Part shown: positions 1 to 9,132 of the stretch, in pieces
Position numbering within the stretch: the stretch's first letter is position 1
Layout: every line of letters starts with the position of its first letter
Assembly: GCA_022578965.1 (NCBI GenBank)
Contig: MU400660.1
Location: forward strand, 1 to 64,000
Source: Xylaria sp. FL1777
Taxonomy: Eukaryota > Ascomycota > Sordariomycetes > Xylariales > Xylariaceae
Direction: 5' to 3'
DNA: 64,000 bases
Notes under the pieces: generated by a model
What the model saw: the letters and a program-made list of their open reading frames with translations, nothing else
Databases searched by the model: none
What the model was told of the DNA's origin: nothing
Program-made: the position numbers and the translations under genes

Positions 1-448
1 AATTTATTACAAACAAACAAACCCCCTTTTCGCCAACTCGTGATAGCTTCATTTTTAAAAACATAAAAACGAATATAAATTCCGCCCACCCCCCCCCCCC
101 CCCCCAAAAGAAAAATAAACAATTAGGGGTCTAACAACGCTGCAATTTTTCGAGCCGTAACTTGCCAGCAGTGACTACCAGTAGCGCAGGAACGATTATC
201 ATCCATATGCACATTCGGGCATTGTATCTTTCCCTTGGCATTTCTGGTCCTTTGGCGCACTGCTATACATAGAGGAAACACCAGCAGGCATTTCTAATAT
301 GAGCAAGAAACAGTATAGCACTCATGACTTTCGGGTGGTGTTGGAAAACCCATCGCGCGTGCATTTGATGATGTGACGCGTAGTTTTACAATGGAAAGGC
401 TAGAATGCGGTCGTATCGGACATGACTAGCTTAACGCTGCTGGTTTTC
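1..448. other. Intergenic sequence with a 17-base poly-C tract
   Basis: I see no gene here. It lies beyond the stop codon of the minus-strand gene at 449-1291. A homopolymer of 17 C residues occupies about 89-105, just after the short CCGCCCA stretch. Such tracts are prone to length error in sequencing and assembly. The Leu-rich open frame crossing 400-708 on the minus strand is a shadow of the GGA/CAG-rich repeat in the neighbouring gene and is not annotated. Confidence 0.7.
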
Positions 449-1291
449 TTATCTGCTCCCGCGCCCTGCTCGCTCTTGTAGGCGGGCGCTTCTCCGCAGG
501 CCCCCGCCGGATTTAGCCTTGCTTGTACGCTGTCCCGGAGGTGGTTTCTCGACTCGACTACGGCGGACAGGTCCTTTACTCGTCCGGGTGACTCTTGCTT
601 GTTTGGTTTTCGTGTCCGAGGTAGTATCAGCAGCAGCAGCAGCAGCAGGAGGAGGAGGAAGAGGAGGAGAAGGAGGAGAAGGAGAGGGGGCAGAAGGAGC
701 AGTAACATCTAGTAGCGTGGGCTGCTTTGTCTGCCTTGACGGTGCAGGTGGAGCTGAAGATGATGCGGGTGCCTCATTGGCAGCAGTTGATGCTTTTGCA
801 TTGCCTGCCTCGATGTCGGCGCGGTAGAGGGCGTCCGGATCGTCAACCATATAATTGCCGAAGTGGCCCATGATTGTGTCAAAAGAGAAGTGGCGGCCTA
901 TTCTGCAGAAGGTCGCCCATGGACGATCTGGGCCGGTTGGCGGAGCTTTCCATATGATGGGGTTGGCGGCTAACTGGGACCTCGTCTTTTCCCAGTTGGC
1001 TCGAATCTCATTGAACCTTTCATCCCGTCGCTTTCGGAGGGCTGACTCGAACTCTTCTTTGGTGTCAGAAGCCTGGGCGAGTTCGCAGACATCAGAATGC
1101 CACGCATAGGGATCCTGGATCGCAAAAGGCATACAGTTGAACTGGGCATGTAGAGAGCCCCAGAGTACATCCGGGTGCGGGTAGCTGAGTTTTTCGAACG
1201 GCCAACTCCAGGCGCCGTCGCACTTCCAGTCTACGTAAGGTGTGTGAAGCCCGTGGTGGTTTTCTGGGGTGGGATGCTTCCTCCACTCCAT
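449..1291 (-). CDS. Hypothetical protein with Trp-rich N-terminal half and basic low-complexity C-terminus
   Basis: A single-exon frame of 280 residues starting at the ATG at 1291 (MEWRKHPTPENHHG). The open frame runs upstream to a GTG at 1309, but that is not a eukaryotic start. The first ~165 residues are rich in Trp, His and Asp and look globular, with a charged, probably helical stretch (EEFESALRKRRDERFNEI) near residues 80-97. The C-terminal ~110 residues are disordered. They contain poly-Pro and poly-Ala runs encoded by CAG/AGG triplet repeats (about 628-690) and end in a strongly basic tail with the motif LRRSARLQ. A basic tail of this kind may contact nucleic acid or act as a nuclear localisation signal, but that is inference. 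I do not recognise the family. It shares a 1.3-kb divergent intergenic region with the kinase-like gene. Confidence 0.72.
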   Translation of the reverse strand: MEWRKHPTPENHHGLHTPYVDWKCDGAWSWPFEKLSYPHPDVLWGSLHAQFNCMPFAIQDPYAWHSDVCELAQASDTKEEFESALRKRRDERFNEIRANWEKTRSQLAANPIIWKAPPTGPDRPWATFCRIGRHFSFDTIMGHFGNYMVDDPDALYRADIEAGNAKASTAANEAPASSSAPPAPSRQTKQPTLLDVTAPSAPSPSPPSPPLPPPPAAAAAADTTSDTKTKQARVTRTSKGPVRRSRVEKPPPGQRTSKAKSGGGLRRSARLQERAGRGSR

Positions 1292-2618
1292 GATGTCGAC
1301 GTTCTGCACAATGGGCCGGTTGGAAGTGGCCGTGTGATGGGATGGTATTATAGGTAGGGTACCTTAGGTATGTGAGGTGATAATGAAACCAGATGGGGAG
1401 TGGAAATGATGGGAGGTCTGGAATTGACGAGAAGAGGGCGAGACAGGGGGTAAACAGAGACAGCAGAGAGCTAGGTGCCCCAAGAGTGACAGATAGCTGG
1501 CAGTGGTAGGCATCTACTGTACCTACCTACATAGTACTTACCTTTAAGTGTACTGAAACCACCTGCAGGTTTAATGTATAGGAGGTAGGTGTATAGGTAT
1601 GTACTTAATCTACTACATACATGTAGCCATCTAAGGTTAGTGGTTGTTGTGTCACCTTACCCAGCTACTTAAATGCGGGCCTGGGCTAATGTACCAGTGC
1701 CCCACGTCTAGAGAGCGGCTCGGTGGTTGGAAGGGTTGTTCCAGTGGGGCTTTCTCTACTTGACTCTCCTTCCTTGGCAGAACTCGTGGATCCTCCCTTC
1801 TTTCCTCCCAATCTATTCAGTTCTGATCACTTAGAAGGACCACTTTCTATGTTATCTTTTCTCTACCTGCTATTAGTACGTACCAGGTAGTACATAGGAG
1901 ATATAGTGGATACATAATAGGTACGCATAGGCGCTTACAGTCAGCCGTGGTGGATCTGTGGCGGTCCCTTTACCAATTGGCAAGTAGGCACCATTCTTGA
2001 AGCCATCCGTTTGATTCAGATCTCCGGTCCGATCTAACCAATAGATTTCTACGAAAGCCGCCCCACATAATACGGCCTTGTCATCATACAGTTTCCAACA
2101 CATGCCCCAAGAACAAACTACGGCGCGACAAAATATACTGGTTGCTCAAAACACAAAATCGCCTCTCAGCACCTTGCACCACCAGCTCGTGGTAGTTGTT
2201 GCTGTGTTGTTGTTTGCTTCGGGTAATTAACGCAAGGGGGGGGGTGTAGCGGCCTCCTACATACCCTCACCAAACGAGTCTGGAGATCTTGAGGGCCGGT
2301 CTGAGTGAGAGCTTACCGGTACACAGGCGGTTCAAAGCAAGGGAGCGTGACCTAGATACAGCGATTTACCACCTCGTCTAGAGCTATTGGTTGCGAGATG
2401 ATAGAAAATAGAAAGCCGTGTGACATTCAGCGTGCATCCACGTGTGACAATTAGTGATGGAAGAATGAACAAGACAGGCCTAGTATGCTCGGAGGTGGCG
2501 CCTACGGGGGGGAGGCATATAATAGACGGACACGGCGAACCTAGGATTCCAAGTTTCGTTGACATTTTCCTTCTGAGCAAGCCCTTCCTCGTCATATATT
2601 CTCAGTAGTCCCCTGACA
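1292..2618. promoter_or_regulatory. Divergent intergenic region (about 1.3 kb) between the hypothetical and kinase-like genes
   Basis: No convincing gene is seen; the small frames here lack recognisable features. The region must carry the promoters of both flanking genes. Between about 1345 and 1640 it is dense in TACCTA/TAGGTA words, including overlapping TACCTACCTAC and GGTACCTTAGGTA. This is a repeated intergenic vocabulary that recurs at 14870-15130. A TATA-like CATATAATAG lies near 2516, about 100 bases before the ATG at 2619. A short poly-G run sits near 2236-2244. Confidence 0.5.
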
Positions 2619-4499
2619 ATGGCATCAATGTCCCTCTTCACGCCGCCAACGTCAGGCATGGACGATGCCAATGGTCCAGCTTCCCTCCCTGATACGCTTC
2701 CTTATATCTACACGCCCGAGTACACCAACGCCGATGTTGAGGCAGGCGGCGGGAGTGGTCAAGCTCCTACCGCCAATGTCGCTGTGGAAGTTTACACTAG
2801 TGGACCAAGAGAACATCTAGACTGGAAAGACTTAGACTTGTCGTCGATGCTACCCCAAGATTACCCTCCCCGTGTCCTCATGATGCCTATCGCTGAAGGC
2901 GTCAATATCCACCCATACGGACGGGAAGGTTGCTTCAATAACTGGGTGGAAGTGGGCGTGGTAGAGGCTCCGAAGGGAAGCAAGCCAGCTAAACTCCTTG
3001 CTATAGCACCCAACAGGGAGCAAGTCGGGTGCTGTGTCACATACCAACAAATCTCTTGCGTTTTGCTGTTTGATCCTTCATACGATCGCCTCGTTCTTCG
3101 CAACGATTCCCTGTATAACATTTATGTTACTAGACTCTATGAAGGTGATCGCACGGTTGTCGGAAGCAACGCAAGCGTCGATGTCCATCCAGGCGAATGG
3201 GATATTCGTGATGTGTTCGAAGGGGTCCTGGTCGAATTCAAAGTGCTAGGACATACACCATGCCACATTACCCCGTCACTTCCTACCAAGCGCTCCTTCG
3301 AGAGCTCGGTAGTTTCACCAAAGAAAACTCGGCTGTCGGTTGACTCAAGCGCCAATCGACTAGTGGCTTTACAGGAGACGTCCTCTAGCAACCCCCTCCT
3401 CACGGTCGACCGCGGCGAGGTCGTCAGTGTCGGGACCGGCAAGGATAGCTATTCGCTCAAGCGGATGGCGCCCATCTCAGACCAACAGCACTCCTCCTCT
3501 TGGCATGCACAGCACTCCGATATGCCGGGGAAGGCGGTTGTTGTGAAGATCGTCAAGTGCGGCTCCCGTTACAAAAACGCTACAGTTCGTTCTGTGGAAA
3601 CTTGGATGCGTGAAGTTTCCATCCATTCCTCCCTCGGGAGCCATGTATGCTTCTAAGCTAGCTCCCTCTTCTCCCCATTAGAAGGTACCTAGGGCTGACT
3701 TGTTTCTCTAGAACGCCATTGTTCCGTATCTCGGATCTGACGCCCGCTTCCTTAGTATATAGTGAGTGATTTATCCGTTAGGCTCTTCCCAGCTTGCGAC
3801 GATTGGACTATCAAGGCACCCTTTGATAACAATGAGTTAAAGGCTTCTCACATCACGTGGGCCGTTACTAACGTCGAATGCTATAGCACTGAGTACGTCG
3901 ATGCGAAAGACTTATTATTCCACGTGGGACCCGACAACAAATTCAACGGCACTGATGTAAGAGCCTGGAGGATTCTGGGTGACATTGCTTCGGCGCTATC
4001 CTTCCTCCATGAGAACGATATTGTGCACGGCGACATCAAGTTAGCCAATATCCTATTCGACCCGTTGCGCGGCGCCGTCTTGATGGGGTTTGATCTTAGT
4101 TTCAAAGACGGACACCCGGTTCAGAATAGCGGTGCGCCCTGGTACCTACCGCCAGAATTTGCTGTCGATCCTGGTACGCGTGGCTTCGCCTCTGATATGT
4201 GGGCGCTTGGCATTGTTATGATGTGGGTGCTACATGCTCTGCCTATGCCTGAAAAACAGGAATCTTGGGTAATTGGCGATATCCACCCAGAAGGTCCCAA
4301 ACGGGAGGCCCACGAAGAAGCCCAATCCAACATGGAGGATTGGCTAAATACTGTACGGGCGTCAAGACTACGTCTTAAGGCGCAGGGAGGAGAGCTTGTT
4401 GAGATTGTTGAGACTCTCGTACAGGAAGAAGCACACAATCGAACCGATGCCGACACTCTTGTGCAACGACTCAAAAAGTGTCACTTGCGAAAACCGTAG
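2619..4499 (+). CDS. Kinase-like protein, three exons, with a degenerate DFG motif (probable pseudokinase)
   Basis: Exons 2619-3644, 3712-3761 and 3887-4499 give 562 residues. Intron 1 (GTATGC...CTCTAG) is 67 bp. Intron 2 (GTGAGT...CTATAG) is 125 bp with a CTAAC branch site at about 3868; joining there gives the continuous hinge FLSIYTEYVDAKDL. Residues 1-300 are a long N-terminal region with a beta-rich stretch around 120-210 that might be FHA-like (low confidence). The kinase lobe shows a candidate beta-3 Lys (K310 in VVVKIVK), a helix-C Glu (E332), a catalytic loop HGDIKLANIL (D408, K410, N413), PPE (447-449) and DMWALG (462-467). The Mg-binding DFG Asp is replaced: the aligned residues are G426-F427-D428. 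The HRD Arg is Gly, as in many fungal HGD kinases. The protein could therefore be a scaffold or a weak kinase. Substrate and pathway are unknown. Confidence 0.85.
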
Positions 4500-4994
4500 G
4501 ATCGTGCATACAGTATGATAGATCCTTGGGTTTGTTGCCTGTTTTAGGATGTCTCTTTTTCGCTTCATTTCTACTTCTCACCCGTTTGCCCAACCCTAAC
4601 CCCCCCCCTTTCCTTCATTTTTCTTCTTCTGTCCTTTCCCTTGATTCATTCGCTCATAGCTCCTTTTTCATAGCTCTAGATAAAGCGGGAACGGATAAGC
4701 AAATCTCATGGTATGAAAGAATCTGGATTGAGGCTAACGGACCTCGTATTAGTCACTCGCTACTCACTATCTAGGCGCTTGTCGCGCAATATCTCGATCG
4801 CCACCAAAGAACAATGCTTGAATTTTATTTTGGATAATTAAGGCGGGCAACAGGATTGCTTGTGCTGGTGACACTAGGTGTTGTAGATGTTTGTCGCGGG
4901 GCTGTGAGACAATTGACAACGGCGAGCTGCCTGCCCGCCATCAGCGAGGCCCAGTGAGGAACGTACGTCATATCCGTCACAAAGTCGGACGATG

Positions 4995-5395
4995 ACAGGT
5001 TGGGTTAGATAGGATAGTAAATTCGGACATTGAACCGCTGACTGGAACCTTCACCCTGCCTACGGACGACCTGACGACCACGACGTCGGGCGAGCCTGCC
5101 CTCGCTATCGACATTAAGAATGGCTCTTCTATTTCGGCTTCAGTCTCGGACTCCACCGCTTCTATTGCCACTGTGTTATCAGCCTCCCTACCTCTTCATC
5201 CGCATCACCTATTTTCCTTTTTCTCTCACTACTACCTCCGAGTCATCTACCACGGGTACTACGACTTCAAGTTCCACCAGCCCCAGGGAGACCAGTGGTG
5301 CGATTCAGGAGGCACATTCGTTGGTATACTGTTTGCTGCTGGTTTCGGGTCTTTACCTTTTCGGATATGAACAGCTCCATGTCGAAAAGGAATGA
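4995..5395 (+). pseudogene. Degenerate remnant of a Ser/Thr-rich, possibly secreted or GPI-anchored protein
   Basis: From about 5026 a frame reads a Thr/Ser-rich, protein-like sequence (LTGTFTLPTDDLTTTTSGEP, then NGSSISASVSDSTASIA). It loses this character near 5185. The same composition resumes in another frame (TTTSESSTTGTTTSSSTS) and ends in a hydrophobic tail (LVYCLLLVSGLYLF) near 5318-5360. Ser/Thr-rich stalks followed by a hydrophobic C-terminus are typical of fungal GPI-anchored wall proteins. The frame change, an upstream in-frame TGA and the lack of a signal peptide suggest a broken gene. An unseen intron could instead join the two parts. Flanking 4500-4994 holds no gene that I can see. 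Confidence 0.3.
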
Positions 5396-5539
5396 CTGAG
5401 ATGAAACTCTAGAGATTGGATTACATACTTCGAAGTACAAAAGTGAATAAAGACATACACGAATAGGGAAAAGAAAAGAACATGATGTAATAATATCAAA
5501 CAACAAATCGATCAATGGAGCCGAAATCGGTTGACACCA

Positions 5540-6563
5540 TCACCGGATCCATCCATCCTTCCTCATCAGCTCCCCAGTCCACTGGTCCAACCTCTCTGCA
5601 AGCTTCCCATCCTTTGCCGCACCGCTCTGCCACCACGGCTCTCCAAACCGCCGGAAGAGTTCGATATACGTGCCACTCTGCTCCGCCTTCATATCCTGGC
5701 TCGCCGCACAGAACAAACTATTCCACGACCCCTTATCGGCAGGCCATATCAATCCAAGCATGCGGCAGGCCGAGAAAAGACTCATCATGGGCGACCCCGA
5801 CTCCCCCACCGACGTGGCAAGGTTGGTCTCTACCAGACCCGGATGCACGGACGAGACCCAGATCTCGCCCTCCCCGTCCCGCGCACTGGGAGAGCCCGGG
5901 CCGTACGTCTTGTGCATGGTCTTGGTGTGCAGAATATTGGCGAGCTTGCTCTGTCCATACCGCTGCCACGGGCCACTATCCTTGAGTGACGGGTCCTGGA
6001 AATTGATACCGTTCTTGGGTGCGGCCAAGTGGCCCGATGAAGTCATGTTGACGATGCGCACGGCGCCGGGGGGAAGCGTCTTGGCAGTCCGCAGCATCAG
6101 AGGAAGCAGGTGTTCTGTCAAAACCCAGTGTGCTAGGTAGTTGGTCTGCCACTGGGCCTCGTGGCCATCCTTGGTTAGTTCGAAGGGCGTCGCCATGATG
6201 CCTGCGTTGTTGACCAGGCCGTGCAGGGCTGTTTCGCGGGCGAGGAAGTGTTTCACGGCCGCGACGACACTGCTGAGGTTCGCGAGGTCCATCTGCAGGA
6301 GGTCGATGTTGGCCAAGGGGTGCATTTTCTTGATGTTGGCTATGGCTGCTGTGCCCTTCTCTGGGGATCGGGCGCACATGTAGACATGGGCGCCGTGTTC
6401 TGCCAGGTGAGCCACGGTATAGTAGCCTCTTTGGTTTGGTGAGGTCAGCGATTCAGGCTTTGTGATGGGAAGGTGGAGGAGAGACTTACATGCCGGAATT
6501 CCCACCCGTGACTATGAATACTTTGCCCTTGAGATCGGAGAGAGTGTTGGGATGGTAAGTCAT
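5540..6563 (-). CDS. Short-chain dehydrogenase/reductase (retinol-dehydrogenase/WWOX-like SDR)
   Basis: Two exons, 6563-6490 and 6428-5540, give 320 residues. The 61-bp intron (GTAAGT...CAAAG) splits the codon that completes the cofactor motif TGGNSGIG (residues 19-26). Also visible are NNAG (98-101), the catalytic Ser in NMTSSGH (about 155) and the YxxxK pair in YGQSK (Y182, K186), so all catalytic residues of a classical NAD(P)-dependent SDR are present. HPGLVETNL, the usual post-catalytic loop, follows. Length and motifs fit the RDH/WWOX-like fungal SDRs that reduce or oxidise small alcohols and ketones; the substrate cannot be read from sequence. The gene is divergent from the bZIP/DUF3425 gene across 665 bp, so co-regulation is plausible. 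Confidence 0.93.
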
Positions 6564-7228
6564 GATTAAGATGAGCACGTGGGTCGATGTGTGAAGGTGT
6601 GGTGTTATACAAAGAGGCAGATAATATAATTCAACTGCTTGGATCGAGTTCTATGTTGGCGGTGATGCGAAAAGATACGTTGAAATCAGGGTGTTTCCAT
6701 GATCTTTATACTGCTCTTGCTGAGCGTTGTCCGACATACTTGCATCTCGGGCAGTGCTCCAAGCATCAAACATCTTGAGTATATCGTGAGCAAGCTGCAT
6801 GACGGACATACCGGTATTAGTTACGCGATAAAGGGATGGGCTGTTGAGGGGATTCCGAGTGAGCCAGCTGCATGGGAAATCCGGTGACGCTAAAGCTCGT
6901 GATCCTAGTGATGATCTTGGTGATCCTGGTCCCTGATGTGAGCAGGCTGCATGACGCTAGACATGCTCGAGTCATCAAAGACCCCGTAATATCGCCCACG
7001 AGTGACCAATGATACTGTCGTGCCATTTCATCAGCCCCCTGTCTGTCTGCGCCTCAGCTGTGGAATCGTATATTAGTGTCAGTTGTGGTATCCGTAGCGT
7101 AGACCAGACTACCGGTAATCATTGTCATTGTGAGCACGCTGCATAAACCGCCTACGTCGCTCATCACCATTTCCACCACCATCATCATCATCATCACCAC
7201 CACCGCGATTCCGACGTCCGCTAGCATC
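6564..7228. promoter_or_regulatory. Divergent promoter region between the SDR and bZIP/DUF3425 genes
   Basis: No gene is seen in these 665 bases. The region contains four spaced copies of a GTGAGCANGCTGCATG-like word (6786, 6859, 6938, 7130), two ACCGGTA words (6809 and 7111) and a CAT/CAC trinucleotide-rich stretch at about 7166-7204. Being the only sequence between two divergent starts, it should hold the control elements of both. Confidence 0.6.
6786..7147 (+). repeat. Four-copy GTGAGCANGCTGCATG motif cluster
   Basis: Copies begin at 6786, 6859, 6938 and 7130. All share GTGAGC, then two or three variable bases, then GCTGCAT. Copies 1 and 3 extend to GCTGCATGACG. Spacings are 73, 79 and 192 bases, so this is not a simple tandem repeat. 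All four are in the same orientation, pointing to the bZIP gene. They may be transcription-factor sites or remains of a duplicated segment. Confidence 0.6.
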
Positions 7229-8329
7229 ATGCTTAGTACGTGTCGGCCCGCAAATCCAACAGCACCACGCATCCCACTAGGGTCGATGCCACAACTGGCC
7301 GAGGTACATGCCAGGCCGCCGCAAATTACCAAAACGACATGACTAACTCGCCGCGTACAGGCAATCAGCAGGGAAGACGACTGGACTGGCACCAAGGATG
7401 CCGCGGCACGTAGGCGGGCACAGACTAGGCTCAACACAAGGGCATATCGTAAGTAAGGCCTTGTTTTCTCTTTCGTCCGAATCAGGAGTCCGGTCCGGTC
7501 CGATCAAGGGGCCGCCGAAGCCTACAAATAAGCCAACAAACAGTCCATAGGAAAACGAAAAGCCCTGGCAAAGAAAGTAGACGCATCTAGTGCTGCTAAT
7601 GGGACACCGATCAAATCGGAAGCGCTGGTGGAATGCTGGGACATGGAGCAGCAGTCCGTCTCCATCGTTTCAGCTTCCCGTATCAAGCAGCTGTACAATG
7701 CGAGAGGTCCCTTGCTGCCAGATAAGTCCAGAAGGGAGCAGTTCAACAATGTCTTCCCCCTCAGTCCAGATCATCTCATCACTCTCCTCCAATACAACGC
7801 CCTTCGCGCCCTGGCCGTCAACCGCACGCTGATCTCGGGCGTCCTCGTCACGCCGCTCGACTGTGACGAGGAAGTCATCCACGTCGTCCCCTACCCTACC
7901 AAGCCCGAGTCACTCCCCCCAGCACTCCTGCCCACCGTCCTCCAACAAACCGTGCCGCACGGTGACTGGATCGACGTGTTCCCGAGCCCCGAGGGACGAG
8001 ACCGCCTCATCCGGGCCGCCGGCACCTTCGACGAGGATGAGCTGTGGGCGGACTGCATCGGCGGGCTGTACGAGGGCTTCCCCGACGACGAGATGGAGCG
8101 ACGCGGCATCATTGCGTGGTCGCCGCCTTGGGACATCGCAGGGTGGGAGATGTCGGAAGGGTTTGTGAAGAAGTGGGGGTGGTTGGTCGGAGGGCTGCCG
8201 AGGGCCCTGGAGGCGACAAATCGCTGGCGCATGCAGAGATGCGAAGAGCCCCTTGTTTATGATGATGATGACTGTACACCAATCACATGCAACCGGGGCC
8301 GTGAGCTCGCGAGCGGGCGGAAAGATTGA
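7229..8329 (+). CDS. bZIP-type protein with C-terminal DUF3425 domain
   Basis: Three exons, 7229-7303, 7361-7448 and 7551-8329, give 313 residues. Intron 1 (57 bp) has a TGACTAAC branch region and ACAG acceptor; intron 2 (102 bp) is GTAAGT...CATAG. Exon 2 encodes DDWTGTKDAAARRRAQTRLN, and the basic region continues TRAYRKRK across the intron. This is the arrangement of the fungal bZIP-DUF3425 regulators (usual form RRRxQNRLNQRAYRRRK). The position of the invariant basic-region Asn is Thr47; the paired Arg55 is kept. No clear leucine zipper follows. The DUF3425 domain spans roughly residues 120-290, with PDHLITLLQYNALRAL, WIDVFPSPEGRDRLI and PPWDIAGWEMSEGFVKKWGW. It is expected to be nuclear. 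The divergent SDR gene is a possible target, by position only. Confidence 0.9.
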
Positions 8330-8517
8330 AATTCAGTGAAAAAAAGAATTCAAAAGGGTTACTGCGTTTCAAATTAAACGGTTAAATTAGTCGTAGATGT
8401 AAAGGCGTTTTATTAGACCTAATTTTTATCTGCTTACCCGAAGGCTCTAAGTGAAATATATATATAAAGGTGGCCCGACCAACTCATAATGTTGCATGGC
8501 GAGAGACGCGCAAGCGT
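8330..8517. other. Short convergent intergenic spacer
   Basis: The bZIP gene and the secreted-protein gene end tail to tail 188 bases apart. The spacer is AT-rich (TATATATATAAAG near 8457-8469) and should carry both 3' ends. No other feature is seen. Confidence 0.6.
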
Positions 8518-9132
8518 CTATTTCCCGAGCAAGTTTAACAAGCCTTGCAGTAGATCTACGAGATCTTGAAGATTAGATTGTCCGCCCGTTTGCCCGTTGT
8601 TCCCACTTCCGTCAGCAGTCCCGTTGCCAGCTGTATTGCCGCCTGTGTTGTTGTTATTATTATTGTTGTTGTTGTTGTTGTTGTTGCCATCCTTGTTACC
8701 CGCTTGGTTACCGCCTTGGTTAGCGGTTCCATTCCCAGCCGCAGGTTGACTCGTTGCGCCGGGGCTGACCTGAATCGTCGAGGATGGAAAGAAGCTGTAT
8801 ATGGGAATAGTCCCCGTTGCCGACCCAGTATCCACGGCTGTCGTTGTTGAGGATGCCTTTCGTCCCGCTGCGGAGCTAGTAGTGACCGAAGAACTAGTAG
8901 CTGCTGGGGAAGTGATTTCCGTTGCGGATGCTCGTTGCGTGCGGCTGGTGACGTTTGAGGCGCCGCCGCCGCCTAGAGAGACGGTGCTGGAAGGACCAAA
9001 GTTGAACGTGGGGATCGTGGCCGTGTTCTGTCTCTTCGCTAGCCCATACTGGTGCTCGTGCTTGGGAATGGCGCTTGCTGACACGACTGCCGCGATCGCG
9101 GAGAGTGAGAAGAAAAGAACGGAGGCGTGCAT
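8518..9132 (-). CDS. Small secreted Ser/Thr/Asn-rich protein with Kex2 site
   Basis: Single exon, 204 residues, from the ATG at 9132; the upstream extension to 9156 begins with GTG. An N-terminal signal peptide is clear (MHASVLFFSLSAIAAVVSAS), followed by a short pro-region ending in the Kex2-type dibasic LAKR. The mature part has two copies of a motif TIP-x-(F/Y)-x-F-x-PSST-(V/I): TIPTFNFGPSSTV and TIPIYSFFPSSTI. They are separated by a Ser/Thr-rich linker. Next comes a Gly/Asn-rich segment with a run of 13 Asn (AAC/AAT, visible as GTT/ATT repeats at about 8649-8687), and then a short amphipathic Leu-rich C-terminus (LQDLVDLLQGLLNLLGK). There are no cysteines. The family is unknown to me. 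It could be a wall-associated or hydrophobic-surface protein. The low-complexity content makes length polymorphism likely. Confidence 0.85.
   Translation of the reverse strand: MHASVLFFSLSAIAAVVSASAIPKHEHQYGLAKRQNTATIPTFNFGPSSTVSLGGGGASNVTSRTQRASATEITSPAATSSSVTTSSAAGRKASSTTTAVDTGSATGTIPIYSFFPSSTIQVSPGATSQPAAGNGTANQGGNQAGNKDGNNNNNNNNNNNNNTGGNTAGNGTADGSGNNGQTGGQSNLQDLVDLLQGLLNLLGK

Noticed and set aside
400..708. Leu-rich 102-codon minus-strand frame
   Set aside because: It is a frame shadow of the CAG/AGG triplet repeat inside the 449-1291 gene.
2332..2671. Minus-strand frames overlapping the kinase-like gene start
   Set aside because: No domain is seen, they overlap the 5' end of a well-supported gene on the other strand, and they contain no splice evidence.
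4591..4612. Interstitial telomere-like repeat (CCCTAACCC)
   Set aside because: Only a single CCCTAA is present, followed by a C run. No tandem CCCTAA/TTAGGG array is present anywhere that I can see.
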